From assembly GCA_030761205.1 (NCBI GenBank), contig JAULJL010000004.1, positions 25,207,172 through 25,271,171 on the forward strand: 64,000 nucleotides of DNA, read 5' to 3'. This DNA is from Fremontodendron californicum (lineage: Eukaryota > Streptophyta > Magnoliopsida > Malvales > Malvaceae). Every line of letters starts with the position of its first letter. The stretch's first letter is position 1. The position numbers and the translations under genes were made by a program. Positions 1 through 11,451 of the stretch are shown here, piece by piece. Below the pieces are notes generated by a model. That model worked only from the letters and a program-made list of their open reading frames with translations. It was not told the DNA's origin and did no database searches.

Positions 1-180
1 GTGCCCATAGGCCTTACCCCTGAAAAAAGAGTTATGCCCGGAGGTCTTAAAGATGTTGCCCGGAGGTCTTACCTGTGATTTGAAAAATTACGCCCGGAGG
101 TCTTAAAAATGGTGCCCATAGGCCTTACCCCTGAAAAAAAAGTTATGCCCGGAGGTCTTAAAGATGTTGCCCGGAGGTCC
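1..180. repeat. Tail of a 111-bp-unit tandem array
   Basis: Two partial units with GCCCGGAGGTCTTA boxes alternating with GCCCATAGGCCTTACC. The same array is complete in copy X (11715-12320), so the window begins inside it. Confidence 0.85.
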
Positions 181-1705
181 TACCTGTGATTTGAAAAAAT
201 GCGCTGTATGCGACTTTAAAAATGATGCCCGGAGGTCTTAAGAATGGTGCCCGGAGGTCTTACCCGTGATTTGGAAGAAATGCGCTGTATGCGACTTTAA
301 AAATGATGCCCGGAGGTCTTAAGAATGGTGCCCGGAGGCCTTACCCATAATTTGGAAGAAATACGCTGTATGCGACTTTAAAAATGATGCCCGGAGGTCT
401 TAAGAATGGTGCCCGGAGGCCTTACCCGTGATTTGAAAAAAATGCGCTGTATGCGACTTTAAAAATGATGCCCGGAGGTCTTAAGAATGGTGCCCGGAGG
501 CCTTACCCATAATTTGGAAGAAATTCGCTGTATGCGACTTTAAAAATGATGCCCGGAGGTCTTAAGAATAGTGCCCGGAGGCCTTACCCGTGATTTGGAA
601 GAAATGCGCTGTATGCGACTTTAAAAATGATGCCCGGAGGTCTTAAGAATGGTGCCCGGAGGTCTTACCCATAATTTGGAAGAAATGCGCTGTATGTGAC
701 TTTAAAAATGATGCCCGGAGGTCTTAAGAATGGTGCCCGGAGGTCTTACCCATAATTTGGAAGAAATGCGCTGTATGCGACTTTAAAAATGATGCCCGGA
801 GGTCTTAAGAATGGTGCCCAGAGGTCTTACCCATAATTTGGAAGAAATGCGCTGTATGCGACTTTAAAAATGATGCCCGGAGGTCTTAAGAATGGTGCCC
901 GGAGGTCTTACCCATAATTTGGAAGAAATGCGCTGTATGCGACTTTAAAAATGATGCCCGGAGGTCTTACCCATAATTTAGAAGAAATACGCTGTATGCG
1001 ACTTTAAAAATGATGCCCGGAGGTCTTAAGAATGGTGCCCGGAGGCCTTACCCGTGATTTGAAAAAAATGCGCTGTATGCGACTTTAAAAATGATGCCCG
1101 GAGGTCTTTTGAATGGTGCCCGGAGGCCTTACCCGTGATTTGAAAAAATGCGCTGTATGCGACTTTAAAAATGATGCCCGGAGGTCTTAAGAATGGTGCC
1201 CGGAGGTCTTACCCATAATTTGGAAGAAATGCGCTGTATGCGACTTTAAAAATGATGCCCGGAGGTCTTAAGAATGGTGCCCGGAGGTCTTACCCATAAT
1301 TTGGAAGAAATGCGCTGTATGCGACTTTAAAAATGATGCCCGGAGGTCTTAAGAATGGAGCCTGAAGGCCTTACCCGTGATTTGAAAAAAATGCGCTGTA
1401 TGCAACTTTAAAAATGATGCCCGGAGGTCTTAAGAATGGTGCCCGGAGGCCTTACCCATAATTTGGAAGAAATGCGCTGTATGCGACTTTAAAAATGATG
1501 CCCGGAGGTCTTAAGAATGGTGCCCGGAGGCCTTACCCGTGATTTGGAAGAAATGCGCTGTATGCGACTTTAAAAATGATGCCCGGAGGTCTTAAGAATG
1601 GTGCCCGGAGGCCTTACCCATAATTTGGAAAAAATACGCTGTATGCGAGTTTAAAAATGATGCCCGGAGGTCTTAAGAATAGTGCCCGGAGGCCTTACCC
1701 CTGAA
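181..1705. repeat. 81-bp-unit tandem array, about 18-19 copies
   Basis: Unit length is 81 bp, measured between successive GATGCCCGGA starts (791 and 872). Each unit has two GCCCGGAGGTCTTA boxes, then an ATAATTTGGAAGAAATGCGC stretch and TGTATGCGACTTTAAAAAT. Variants alternate between GGTCTTACC and GGCCTTACC and between CCATAATTTGG and CCGTGATTTG. In element sense the array lies just upstream of the purine tract, the hypervariable 3' UTR position known for Tat/Ogre elements. Confidence 0.95.
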
Positions 1706-4700
1706 AAAAGTTATGCCCGGAGGTCTTAAAGATGTTGCCTGGAGGTCTTACCTATGAATTATGCCGGAGGTCTTAAAAATGGTGCTGAAGAATTGTTGAA
1801 AATTAACCTAAAGATTTTGAGAAGATGCGAATGCTTTTTGATGCAAATGCATATGTTGAATAAGATACGAAATGACTTAAACTGGTGCAAATGTCTTTAA
1901 TGCAAATGTAAATGACTTGGATTGATGCCCATGTTTCATGATGCAGATGCCCCTACTAATTGTGTTCATGTAACTGGTTTATGAATGGTGTAACTACAAT
2001 TACCACACATTAACGAAAATGCAATGATTCTAGAAATGATGCAATTGTTTGAGATGACACAAATACGAATTCCATGAAGAATTGTAAATGTAAAGGTAAA
2101 ATGCAGATGCTTAGGGAATAGTGCCAATGCAAATACCCATGAATGATGCAAATGCTTGCTGACACTGTGTAGATGCAAAAGCTCGATAAAGAGATGAGTG
2201 CTCATGAGTGATGCAAATGCCCCCGGTTGTTTTTCTAGACTTTGGCTTAGCCTTTCAAATTCATTTTTCCTCTTCAAATCAGAGTATATCTTCAATTCAT
2301 TTTGGCTATTCTCTTTGCCCCAACAGTTTTCAAACTTTCATCAACAGAGATCTGCACTGGGTTCGATTTCTTCTTCTCATATCTGGAAGTCAGGACCTAT
2401 TCTGGCAGTTCTACACCTTTGAGTTAGAAAAATCCTTGTCTCATGTCAACATCAGAATGGGTATTTCAAAAATATCTTTATTTGTTTTCTCATTTTGAAA
2501 ACTTCTGAACGAAAAATATTATCCCCACAATGTGTGATGTACAAATATTTTGAAGACTGATGATCGTTGTTAGAAATTTCTCTAAGTATCAATCTGGGTT
2601 TTTTCAACTGGGATTGGCAAGGCTTGGTATAACAAGATTCTGGCTTTTCCAGGAAAACTTCATGACAAAAATGTATATCCCTTCTAGGCTCACAAATGGA
2701 ACATGTTTTATAAATCATGAATTCATTGAGAACCCAGCAAATTCAACATTCTTTTTTGTTTCCGTATCAAGGCATTTTGACAAGCGTCAAGATTGGCTGA
2801 GATGTTTAAACCAGAAAGTTTAATCTTGGGAACAAAAGTTTCAGTTTTTGAAGACAATCCTCTGAATGAGAGCTGACAATTTGGGGGGTTCAGGAATTCC
2901 TAGATGTTCCTCGATGACCACTCCTTTAATAAGATCTTTTCTTTTGGGGTATCGGCACTATCATAGATGGCATCAAAAATTCCTATTCTACTCTAGACCG
3001 CCCGTTTTTTGGGTTTTCGCCCTAGAGTCCCATTCTTTTCAATTGTTCTCTTTTTTTTTTTTTTTTTACCATGCACTTGAGAATTCTAAATTCTTCCTTA
3101 GTGAAATGAGAATTTGATGAGATGGGATAAAATCTGAGGAAAACCCTTCAAATTAAACATTCATGCTTGATCAAAATGGACTTTTAAAGCACGTAATGTA
3201 GGTCATGGCTCAGGGTTCAGAAAGAAAGGATAAATAGGCCCAAAATATGTGTTTGAGGGTAATCAGATCAAGGATCCTTTCTTGAAGAGGATTTTCTTTG
3301 AAGCATGTGTCTCTTCTTGGACATTTCTTTCTTTTTGATTTTGCTCTTTTTCTTCCTTGCTTTTGGCTTTCAATTTGCCATGTCTTTCACACACATTTTT
3401 TTATTGTGTTTTTTGTTTGTTTTTCTTGGCTTTCATTTCGTCATCTTTTCCTCTTCTTTTTTCTTTGACAGAGTGAGCCCGTATTTATTCGGGGCTCCAT
3501 TTGCTTTGTGTCTGTCCTTGAGCTATCACTCATTTCTCAATGATCTTTGAAAAGATCTTTCCTCGCATTTGCCCCCCAGTGTAGAGGGTAATCCTTGATC
3601 AGGGTTTAAAGAAGAAAGAATTCTTTTGGCTCAAAAGGGGTGACTATGGATAATTTCTTTTTGTGTGAAAGGGATATGAAAGATGGCCATTTCTCATGTC
3701 AAGCACAAATATTCACATTGAAAAGCAATCCCTAGGGGAAATAGATATTCAGAATTTCATTTTGCACTTTGGAATCATCCGAATTCTCATATGCATGATA
3801 TCACAAATTTTTTTTTTTCATTTTTTTTCGTTGCATGCCCCCAATAATTCATGCATTAGCCCATCCTTCTTCACTATGTATCCATCATTTCCACATATGA
3901 TGCCCCAATTTGATTAACCATGCGAATTTGTATCAACGAGGAACATGGCAAGTCTAGGTCTGTTTTGAAAAGGCTGAGTTTCCAATCTGAGTTCTTTGAA
4001 GAGACAAGGAAAACATGACCCAAAAGCAGGTTTTCTCTGGGACAAGGGATAATCTAGTTTAATCATTGTGCCCCAAGGTGTCAATCATGAAGTGATGTCT
4101 GGGCAATTAGTGTTTTGTGGTCATTGGGAAAGGTCATGAATGGTTTTAGCACAATCCTGACACACACCAAATTATCAAAATCTGGATTCTTGAAAGAATG
4201 TCTCATTTGTTTGATTTTCAAGGAATTTGAAAATTTTCAAAAAGTTCGTTCCTTTGTTCATAGCCTAGACTAAGATCTAAGTCTTTGCTTATTCTGTGAT
4301 GACAATGGTTTTATGAAGTCAAATCATTCATATTCCTTGAAGCATTAGGTCTTTCAAGTGGTCTCGGTTCAAAGGATTTAGGCTTAGGAAAGCCTAAAAG
4401 AGAAGGCTGAAGGTATTGGGTCATTTCTAACAATGATCATCAATATTCTCAAGATTGTTCATTATTTCATGTGAAAACCACTTATTTATTGTGTACCACA
4501 AATTTTCTCAAAGTTTCATTTGTTTTTTTTTTTTTACAATTTCAAATTTATTGCTAAAATAAAATGAACACAAAATATTAAAATTCAAAATTTATTTATT
4601 TCATGTAGATGTCATCATGAGACAAGAGCTTTCATCATCAAAGTGTATAGAAAAATATGCATCAGAATGCTCCTATTGACATGCTTTCAAAGATAACAAA

Positions 4701-4939
4701 TCTTATCCTCAAAATTCTTCAAGAGGAAATCAATCTATGGTAAAACAGATTTCCAATGTTCGATAAGCTCTGGAATCCAAATGCCATTGTGGACAAGACC
4801 CTCAATTCTTTCCTTCAGTTTTCTGCATTTTTAGTCGAATGCCCAATTGCCCCAATATGATACTCGCACTTGCTGTTGGGGTCATAGCTTTTAGCTGACG
4901 AAGAAAACTCTTCAAAGCTAAGCCAATTTCTATTTCATC

Positions 4940-5840
4940 TTATTAATGTGTTTCATGATGAATGAGCTATGAATGTCATGAGTGCAATTTGATGCATGTG
5001 AAGGATAAACAAAGTTATGTGTGGTCATATACAGTGGAAACATATTGACCATGTATGTTATAAATGCAACACGATGCCAACATGATGCATTTAAAGAATA
5101 AGAAAAACCAATGCATGGATATATGCAATGAATGACCATGTATGTTCCAAATGCATTTCTCAATGAATGATCATATACACTATGAATGCCACACAATGTC
5201 AATTATGATGCATGTGAAGAATAAATGATTGACACAGAGTATATACAAAGAAAATCATGCTGACCATGTATGTCACGAATGCAACCTGATGCCAATATGA
5301 CAAATTAATGTATGAGCATATCATGATGACTGTGTATGCCATGAATGCAACCTGATGCCAACATGATGCATGTAAAGAATATGCAAATTAATGCATGGAT
5401 ATATACAATGAATGACCATGTATGTTCCAAATGTATTTCCCAATGAACGATCATATACACTATGAATGCCACACAATGTCAATTATGATGCATGTGAAGA
5501 ATAAATGACTGACACAGAGTATATACAAAGAAAGTCATGCTGGCCGTGTATGTCATGAGTGCAACTTGATGCCAATATGACAAATTAATGCATGAGCATA
5601 TCATGATGACTACGTATGCCATGAATGCAACCTGATGCCAACATGATGCATGTAAAGAAAGAATAAATTGATATGTGGATATATACAGAAAAAATCATGC
5701 TGACTATGAATGCATGAATGCAACTTGATGCCAACATGATGCATGTAAAGAAAGAATAAATTGATACATAAGTATATACAAATGAATGACCATGCATGCT
5801 ATGATGTCAAAATGATACATGCAAAAAATAAATGAATTAA
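4940..5840. repeat. 280-bp higher-order repeat with short sub-repeats
   Basis: Blocks around TGCAACCTGATGCCAACATG recur. The ATAAATGA-TTGACACAGAG block occurs at 5221 and 5501, exactly 280 bp apart. About two full units plus partial ones are seen. It is non-coding; the 70-90 codon frames inside it come from the repeat. The same block sits at 17098-17995. Confidence 0.85.
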
Positions 5841-6306
5841 CACAAAGGTATATACAAAGAAATCAATGATTACACGAAATTGGTGGGATCTAAATCTTGA
5901 TTATTCAACAATCTCATTATGCAAGATTTGCCTCCACACTTACGATTTTTTTTTCTTGAAACATGTTTTTTTTCTCTATGAAAAACCAATCATATTATTT
6001 TCAAAAGAAATTTGGGGTAGTGGATCCTACTATGGATACAATATGCAAATGTTCATGTGACACTACCGGTTTTATGAAATCATCAAATGAAATTACCAAT
6101 TGTTTATTGCAAAGAATGAGATCAATAATACAACCAAAAATGTACATGCTCCATTCACACATGCATGAAATGTGCAACATGCAAAAATGCTTGAAAAAGG
6201 ATTTTTTTTTATATAAAAAAAATAGCTAATGAACATCTGCCCCAGCAATATCTGCTTATTTAGGCATCACGATGCCTTCGAGGCGGAGTATCACATTTAT
6301 TACGGG

Positions 6307-6322
6307 CGATGTACGTACATCG
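6307..6322. other. Perfect 16-bp palindrome in the element leader (RNA hairpin candidate)
   Basis: CGATGTACGTACATCG is a perfect palindrome, flanked by GGG and CCC in pairing orientation, about 715 bp inside the primer-binding site. The same place in element C (23479-23494) is a hairpin with different stem bases. A role in RNA dimerisation or packaging is inference. Confidence 0.7.
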
Positions 6323-6422
6323 TTTCCCGATCTACCACACTTATTCGGAGTGTAAAATAGGTAACAAAAGGTTTAGAAATGTCCCTCCATGTGTTCCTAT
6401 TTTCGGTATATCTAACGGAAAT

Positions 6423-6690
6423 TCGGGATGGCTTCGCCTAGGTTCACTCTATGAGGGTGAATCGGTTCTAAGGCCCCGAATTGTTCCTCACTGTCGCCGG
6501 TGAAGGCTAGTAAGGCACCCAAATAAAAGCGGGTTCAGTTCGTTAGAGTATATTTTCCTATGCCCATGCGGAGGATCATCACGAAGGCATTAGGTACTTT
6601 ATACTCCGGAAGTGTTTCACTAGCCCATACGGAGGATCAATCACGAAGGCGTAGTTACTTTACTTCCACTTAAAAGGAAGGAACCCGGGT
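6423..6690 (-). other. Conserved leader block with an internal duplication
   Basis: This block is nearly the same in Y, X (18582-18850) and C (23585-23850), although flanking DNA differs. It holds two versions of a GGAGGATCA-TCACGAAGGC motif followed by a TACTTTA box (near 6571 and 6632). I infer a shared cis-acting leader signal. Nothing here is coding. Confidence 0.65.
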
Positions 6691-7034
6691 AGAGGATTCA
6701 TGTTATGCAAATGCACGTGTAGTGTGTGTGGAGAAACAAAACAAACCTGTCACCACCTATTCTACAAACCTTATTCTAAATGTCCTAACAATTAAAACAT
6801 TCAAGAATAGTGTAACGCATTAACCGACAAGCAGTTATAATATACAACCTTAAATAGCTAGAGAACAATAATAAAATGCATGCACATGAGTATGAACATA
6901 TTTAAAAATATTTTATTATTTTCAAAATTCTCCTTATTAAAAAAAATATGGGAATTAAAATTAAATACCAATAAAACCAACAAAACCGAGACTTTGATAA
7001 CACACGACTAATTCTAGGCCTGACTCTCTAATAT

Positions 7035-7052
7035 TCCCCAGTGGAGTCGCCA
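7035..7052 (-). promoter_or_regulatory. Primer-binding site (tRNA-Arg type)
   Basis: On the minus strand it reads TGGCGACTCCACTGGGGA, three bases from the LTR A end. This fits the complement of the 3' end of a plant tRNA-Arg beginning with CCA, the primer type described for Ogre/Tat elements. The tRNA match is from memory. Confidence 0.75.
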
Positions 7053-7330
7053 AGCTGTCGCAACCTAAAAAAATAACGACGAGTCTCATCGCAAGACTTT
7101 TATTATTGGTTAAGCGTGACATTTAAAAAAAAAAAACCGAGGAAAAGTCGACTTAATTCCTCTAGAAATGAAGGTTTTGAAAATGACCTTAAAAAAGACA
7201 TGGAGTCGCCACCAATCTTTTTTAGCTAGGTGTGATCGGCCACCTATTAAAACCGGTTTTATAAAATATTTTAAAACTTAATTAAAACATTTTAAAAACC
7301 AATTTCAAGTCTGCGTTTTAAACCAGAGAA

Positions 7331-7436
7331 ATCAAAGAAGCGGGTTCGGGAGTCGGTTACGTGCGGGGAAGGATTAGCACCCCCACAACGCCCGTATAAA
7401 TCGGTACCTTATTAATCGTGTGTTATCTCAAGTCTC
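7331..7436 (-). repeat. Conserved core of the LTR, near its 3' end
   Basis: A block of about 100 bp (GGTTCGGGAGTCGGTTACG through to TTATCTCAAGTCTCGG) is found in every LTR of the family here, including very diverged ones: 24462-24568, 30300-30405, 47577-47682, 50324-50425, 52638-52737, 54563-54662 and 56510-56610. It is far better kept than its flanks. Confidence 0.85.
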
Positions 7437-9753
7437 GGTAAAAGTTGGTTTTAAATTTAGTATTTCAAATTAATTCCCAATTTAAAGAAAAATAATTCCA
7501 TTTTTTATTGAAAATGATCCGGAATTTATAAATTCAAAATTTTCCTATATTCCCCAACAAACGTGGCAAAATATAGAAATTTTTATTAGTTTTGAAAAAC
7601 TTTCCGAATCATTCTCTTTTTTTTTTTGAAAGAAAGATATTCCTTTATTAATGATAATTGATGATATTCCCTCCAGCAAACCCGGTAGAGAACTCATGAA
7701 TTATTTTAACTCGGGAATATCTTTATTTTTTATTGAAAAATCATTATCCTTTTGAAAACATTTTAAAAGATATGAATATGTATATGCATGACATAAATAA
7801 AATGACATAGCAAAATCTAAATAATATAATGCAACCTAAATGACATGGCAAACATGAATGATATGGCATATAATTTAAATGACATGGAATAAAATAATGT
7901 TATCATATAATATGCATGAAAATAAAAATGCAATGCATGAAATGTATTTTTTCCTTTAATTAAGGAAATCCGTATATCTAAAAAGATATCCGGCTACCTT
8001 AGGAAAATATGTCAAATTAAATATTCTAAAACAAAAATACTTTGTGATTGTTTGAAAACAATTTTGAAAAGCTTGAATTAACAATAAAAACTGGGCTAAA
8101 AATTTTTAAATGGCTCTAATTTCCTAAGTTTAAAAAATCCAGACTTGACTACCCTTAGCCCGGGACTTGAAAAACCATTTTTAGAGTTTAAAAGGCTTAG
8201 AAATCACCCTAAGTCAGTAGCTAACCCTCCTAATCAGCCCACTCTAAGTAGATTAACCAAAACAGAATATTGGTTTTTCTTTAAATTCAATTCTGACTCC
8301 ATTGTCCAGTTTTAATCCACGATTTTTTACCCTATTTTTAAAAATTCCAAAAATTCTGAAAAAATTATTGGAGACTCAGGACATGTAAAACTACACGAGA
8401 AAAAATCGGCTTAATTTTTTGATCAAAGATGAATTCCCAGAAAAACCAGAGATGTACGAGTTTTTGGAGGAGAAAAAACTGCTTTGTTTTTCTTTAAAAT
8501 CAATTCTGACTTCACTGTCCAGTTTTAATCCATGATTTTTTATCCTATTTTTAAAAATTCCAAAAATTCTGAAAAAAATACTGGAGACTCAGGACATGTA
8601 AAACTACACGAGGAAAAATTTTCTTATTTTTCTGATCAAAGATGAATTCCCAGAAAAATCAGAGATGTACGAGTTTTTTGAAAAAAACTGAAAAAAACTG
8701 CTTTGCCAACACATTTTTTTTGTCCTTGATAAAATCATTTAAAAATCAAAATAAAAATATTTGAAACTCATAAAATGACTTGAAAGCAGTAGCTAGGACT
8801 TTTTGAAAGTTAGATAAAAATTGGCTAAGTAAAAAAAATCACAAAGGTAGAATAATCAATTTGACAAACTTAATTTTCCACAAGTGTGCTCAAGAGAGCA
8901 TGATCTTGAACCATTAATTGGCTCAAGTCATTATTCAAGTGGCATGAATATGAAATGCATGAAACAATGCAGCAAACATAATGCATGAAATGCATGGATC
9001 TAAACCTAAATGTAAGGAAAATGCATGACATAAATAATATGGCCTAGACCTAACATGAACTTGCATGGTACTTAATGTAACCTAGACCTAAGACATGCAT
9101 GGCATTTTCACAAACACAAGGCATGCTTAAATCAAAAATCCAACCAAATATCATGCAAATGCAAAAACCTAACAACTAGCATGACAAAAATACAACACAC
9201 AATGCAAAACACATGGAGTAGCCAAATGGCCCCAAGCTCCAACAAGCATGGCATTTTCACAAACACTTGGTATGCTAGCATGAAAAACTAAGTCATAACA
9301 CAAAAATCACACAAGCATTTTCACAAACACCTAATATACCAAATCTAAAACATGCTCACTAAGATATAAAACAAGAATCATGCAAAGAATCACACAAGCA
9401 TTTTCACAAACACTTAATATGCTAACTCTAAAACATGCTCAAATTTAAACAACATGAAAACAGAAAATTAAAAATGCAAAAACATGATATCTAAGACATA
9501 AATGGCAACAAACAAAGCAACCAAATTAAATATAACTTAAGAACATGAAATAACATAATATTTAAAACATCAAAAATAAAGAAAATAGCATAAACAATAT
9601 GGTAAAATGAATCAAAAACAACAACTTAAAATAAATAATGTAGGCCATTTGGCCATGGTGAGTTTATTGTAAAAACAAAATGTAAGAAAAATATACTTAA
9701 GAAAGGAAATGAAGGAAGAACGAGAAACATTATTTTAAAATGAAAACTCACCA

Positions 9754-9861
9754 AGTAGCTTTTGAACGGATTAAGCTATAAACCCTCAGAGTAGCTTTTG
9801 AACGGATTAAGCTATAAACCATCAGAGTAGCTTTTGAACGGATTAAGCTACAAACCCTCTC
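9754..9861. repeat. 36-bp tandem repeat, three copies, specific to LTR A
   Basis: AGTAGCTTTTGAACGGATTA starts at 9754, 9790 and 9826. LTR C has unrelated sequence at this place (27370-27805). Confidence 0.9.
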
Positions 9862-9959
9862 AACAAAAACACTATGACTCACCACCCGGATAATCCTAAT
9901 ACAAGTGTATAGACTATCTCACAAGGGGTAGTGGGTGGTCTCAACCAAAGGCCAAGACT

Positions 9960-9973
9960 CCTTATTTATAAGG
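9960..9973 (-). promoter_or_regulatory. Candidate TATA box of LTR A
   Basis: On the minus (element-sense) strand it reads CCTTATAAATAAGG, a good plant TATA box (TATAAATA), about 1.37 kb into the LTR and followed by GC-richer sequence. It probably marks the U3/R promoter; the start site cannot be read from sequence. Confidence 0.5.
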
Positions 9974-10369
9974 TGAGCACCTCCTTGGCTTGACATTACA
10001 AAGGGATGTGGGATTGGGACTTAGGCTCAAAAATGAAAATCTCTAACTTACCTCTTGATTTTTAATCACTTGATTGAAAAACTCCTAAGCTTCCTCCTTC
10101 CTTTGGGCTTGGGCAGGCCAGCACTTCTCTTTTCCAGCCCAGCTCTGATTTTTGAAAGGCCCAAAGAAGCCCTTTTCGGTTGCTTGGGTGAAATGACCAT
10201 TTTGCCCCCCCCGGATGCAAATAAATATCAAACGGACTCCAAATTCAATTTTTCTTTTTTTAATACTTCCAAAATAATAAAATATTGAGTTCTGGAAGTT
10301 TTCAAAATTATCCGAGTCCGTTTGCTATTTATTTGGATTTTTTCTTCCCAAAATGTCCTTTTATGCCCC

Positions 10370-10640
10370 TACTTTTTACCATTTTTTAAACGAGCTCCAA
10401 ATCAAGATTTTTCTTCACCAATCTCTTCAAAATAATTAAAAAGTGTGATCTGGAAGTTTTCATAATTTTTGGAGCTCATTTGGTATTTTTTCGGGATTTA
10501 TCGGCTTGAATTACTGCATAGGAGGTCCGGGATTTGGCCATTTTGCAAACGAACTCGGAATCAAGATTTTCTTTCGCCAATCTCTTTCAAATGATTTAAG
10601 AATGAGATTGACAAATTTTCCATAATTTTCGGAGTCCATT
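10370..10640. repeat. About 159-bp tandem repeat of the LTR, about two copies
   Basis: Units are recognised by GCCATTTTGCAAACGAACTC (10537) and a diverged TACCATTTTTTAAACGAGCTC about 160 bp earlier. LTR C has five or six units (28150-29045), and LTR D about 3.6 in inverse orientation (44228-44800). Confidence 0.8.
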
Positions 10641-11128
10641 TGCTATTTTTCCCAAATTTTTCCAATTTTGCCCTTTTACCTCCAAAACCCGGTTTTGCTC
10701 AAAACAAATCCGATTTTCAGATTTTCTTCAATCTGAGCCTTGGGCCATCCTTTTTAACCATTCTTCATCCATTGGGGGCTTTGGTCTTACCAAGTCGGGC
10801 CATTTCTGTGATTCTTCCCTATTTCACCGAAATCCACTAAAAATCCTAATTCTCGGTTTTCTCCCGGATTGACTTTTCTTTCGGTTTTTCTTGCAAGTGA
10901 CTTCTCCATTACCCGTAGTCAGTGCTTATCTTTCATTTGGAACCTTCAATTTCGACCAGTTTGATCGTTTAAGCACTTTTCCCCAAATTTCTCGAATTAG
11001 GGTTTCTTTTCTACTGAATCTCCAAATCCCAACTTCCGAACTCCATATCTTTCAATGTAGACCTCGGATTATCAAAATTCTTTTGCCATTTTTTCAATTG
11101 AACTTAAAATCTTGATTTTGAAAGTGGA

Positions 11129-11193
11129 TTGACTTTTTCAGTAGTTGACTTTTTGGGGTTGACTTTTTCGGGGTTGACTTTTTCGGGTTGACT
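11129..11193. promoter_or_regulatory. Cluster of five W-box-like TTGACT sites in U3 of LTR A
   Basis: TTGACT occurs at 11129, 11145, 11159, 11174 and 11188. It matches the WRKY-binding core TTGAC(C/T). The cluster lies about 150-215 bp from the LTR start, as in the other LTRs. Function is inferred. Confidence 0.5.
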
Positions 11194-11344
11194 TTTTTTC
11201 AAGTTTGTCTTTTTGTGCTCGCCCTCTTAAACTAAGTCTCGGAGTACCACCTGCAGGATGAAAACAGTCTTTTTATACTCGGAAACATCAATATGGGAAG
11301 AAAACATACCTGTTTAGTGGTCCGGACAAGATTAGGTGTCTACA

Positions 11345-11359
11345 GCTGCCCCTCTTTGG
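11345..11359 (-). promoter_or_regulatory. Polypurine tract next to LTR A
   Basis: On the minus strand it reads CCAAAGAGGGGCAGC directly before TGTAGACACC. The same tract precedes LTR D at 43377-43391. It would prime plus-strand DNA synthesis. Confidence 0.85.
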
Positions 11360-11451
11360 CTATTACTGAGAATCAGGAATCAGGCAAAGATAAACCTACA
11401 CTAATTTTGTACGGTCAGTGAAATCACATGTGAAGGAAAGGGAAAGGGGTT

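Larger units (their letters stand above)
1..7055 (-). mobile_element. Internal region Y of a non-autonomous Tat/Ogre-like LTR element (runs off the left edge)
   Basis: On the minus strand this is the stretch downstream of LTR A: primer-binding site, leader (about 6240-7034), a 280-bp repeat block, 3 kb of AT-rich non-coding DNA, then tandem arrays that run off the window. It is nearly identical to 12152-18862; differences are mostly homopolymer lengths, such as the T-run near 4527. No reading frame exceeds 110 codons and none shows a gag, protease, RT or integrase motif. The frames are broken in the diverged copy at 30677-33081 and 41271-43391. I infer a large non-autonomous derivative mobilised in trans by coding relatives such as element C. 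The 2.2 kb between 1706 and 4940 holds only this non-coding filler. Confidence 0.8.
7056..11344 (-). mobile_element. LTR A (4.29 kb), shared by internals X and Y
   Basis: The minus-strand LTR starts TGTAGACACC at 11344 and ends GCGACA at 7056. It has a purine tract on its right and a primer-binding site on its left, so it serves at once as 3' LTR of X and 5' LTR of Y. In element order it holds a TTGACT cluster (11129-11193), about 159-bp repeats (10370-10640), a cassette with a TATA box (9754-10035), a long AT-rich stretch with GCATTTTCACAAACAC repeats (9230-9420), and a conserved core near its end (7331-7436). No coding sequence is present. Confidence 0.85.

Noticed and set aside
181..1705. 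A CRISPR-like regular array
   Set aside because: The period is 81 bp with no unique spacers; all of each unit is repeated. It is a plant tandem array inside a retrotransposon.
1966..2295. A 109-codon minus-strand frame also present at 14117-14446
   Set aside because: Its presence twice only reflects the X/Y duplication. In the diverged copy of D (around the copia insertion) the frame is broken by stops, and no motif is recognised.
7056..11344. LTR A as a solo LTR
   Set aside because: It has a purine tract on one side and a primer-binding site on the other, so it is part of a tandem multimer, not a solo LTR with a target duplication.
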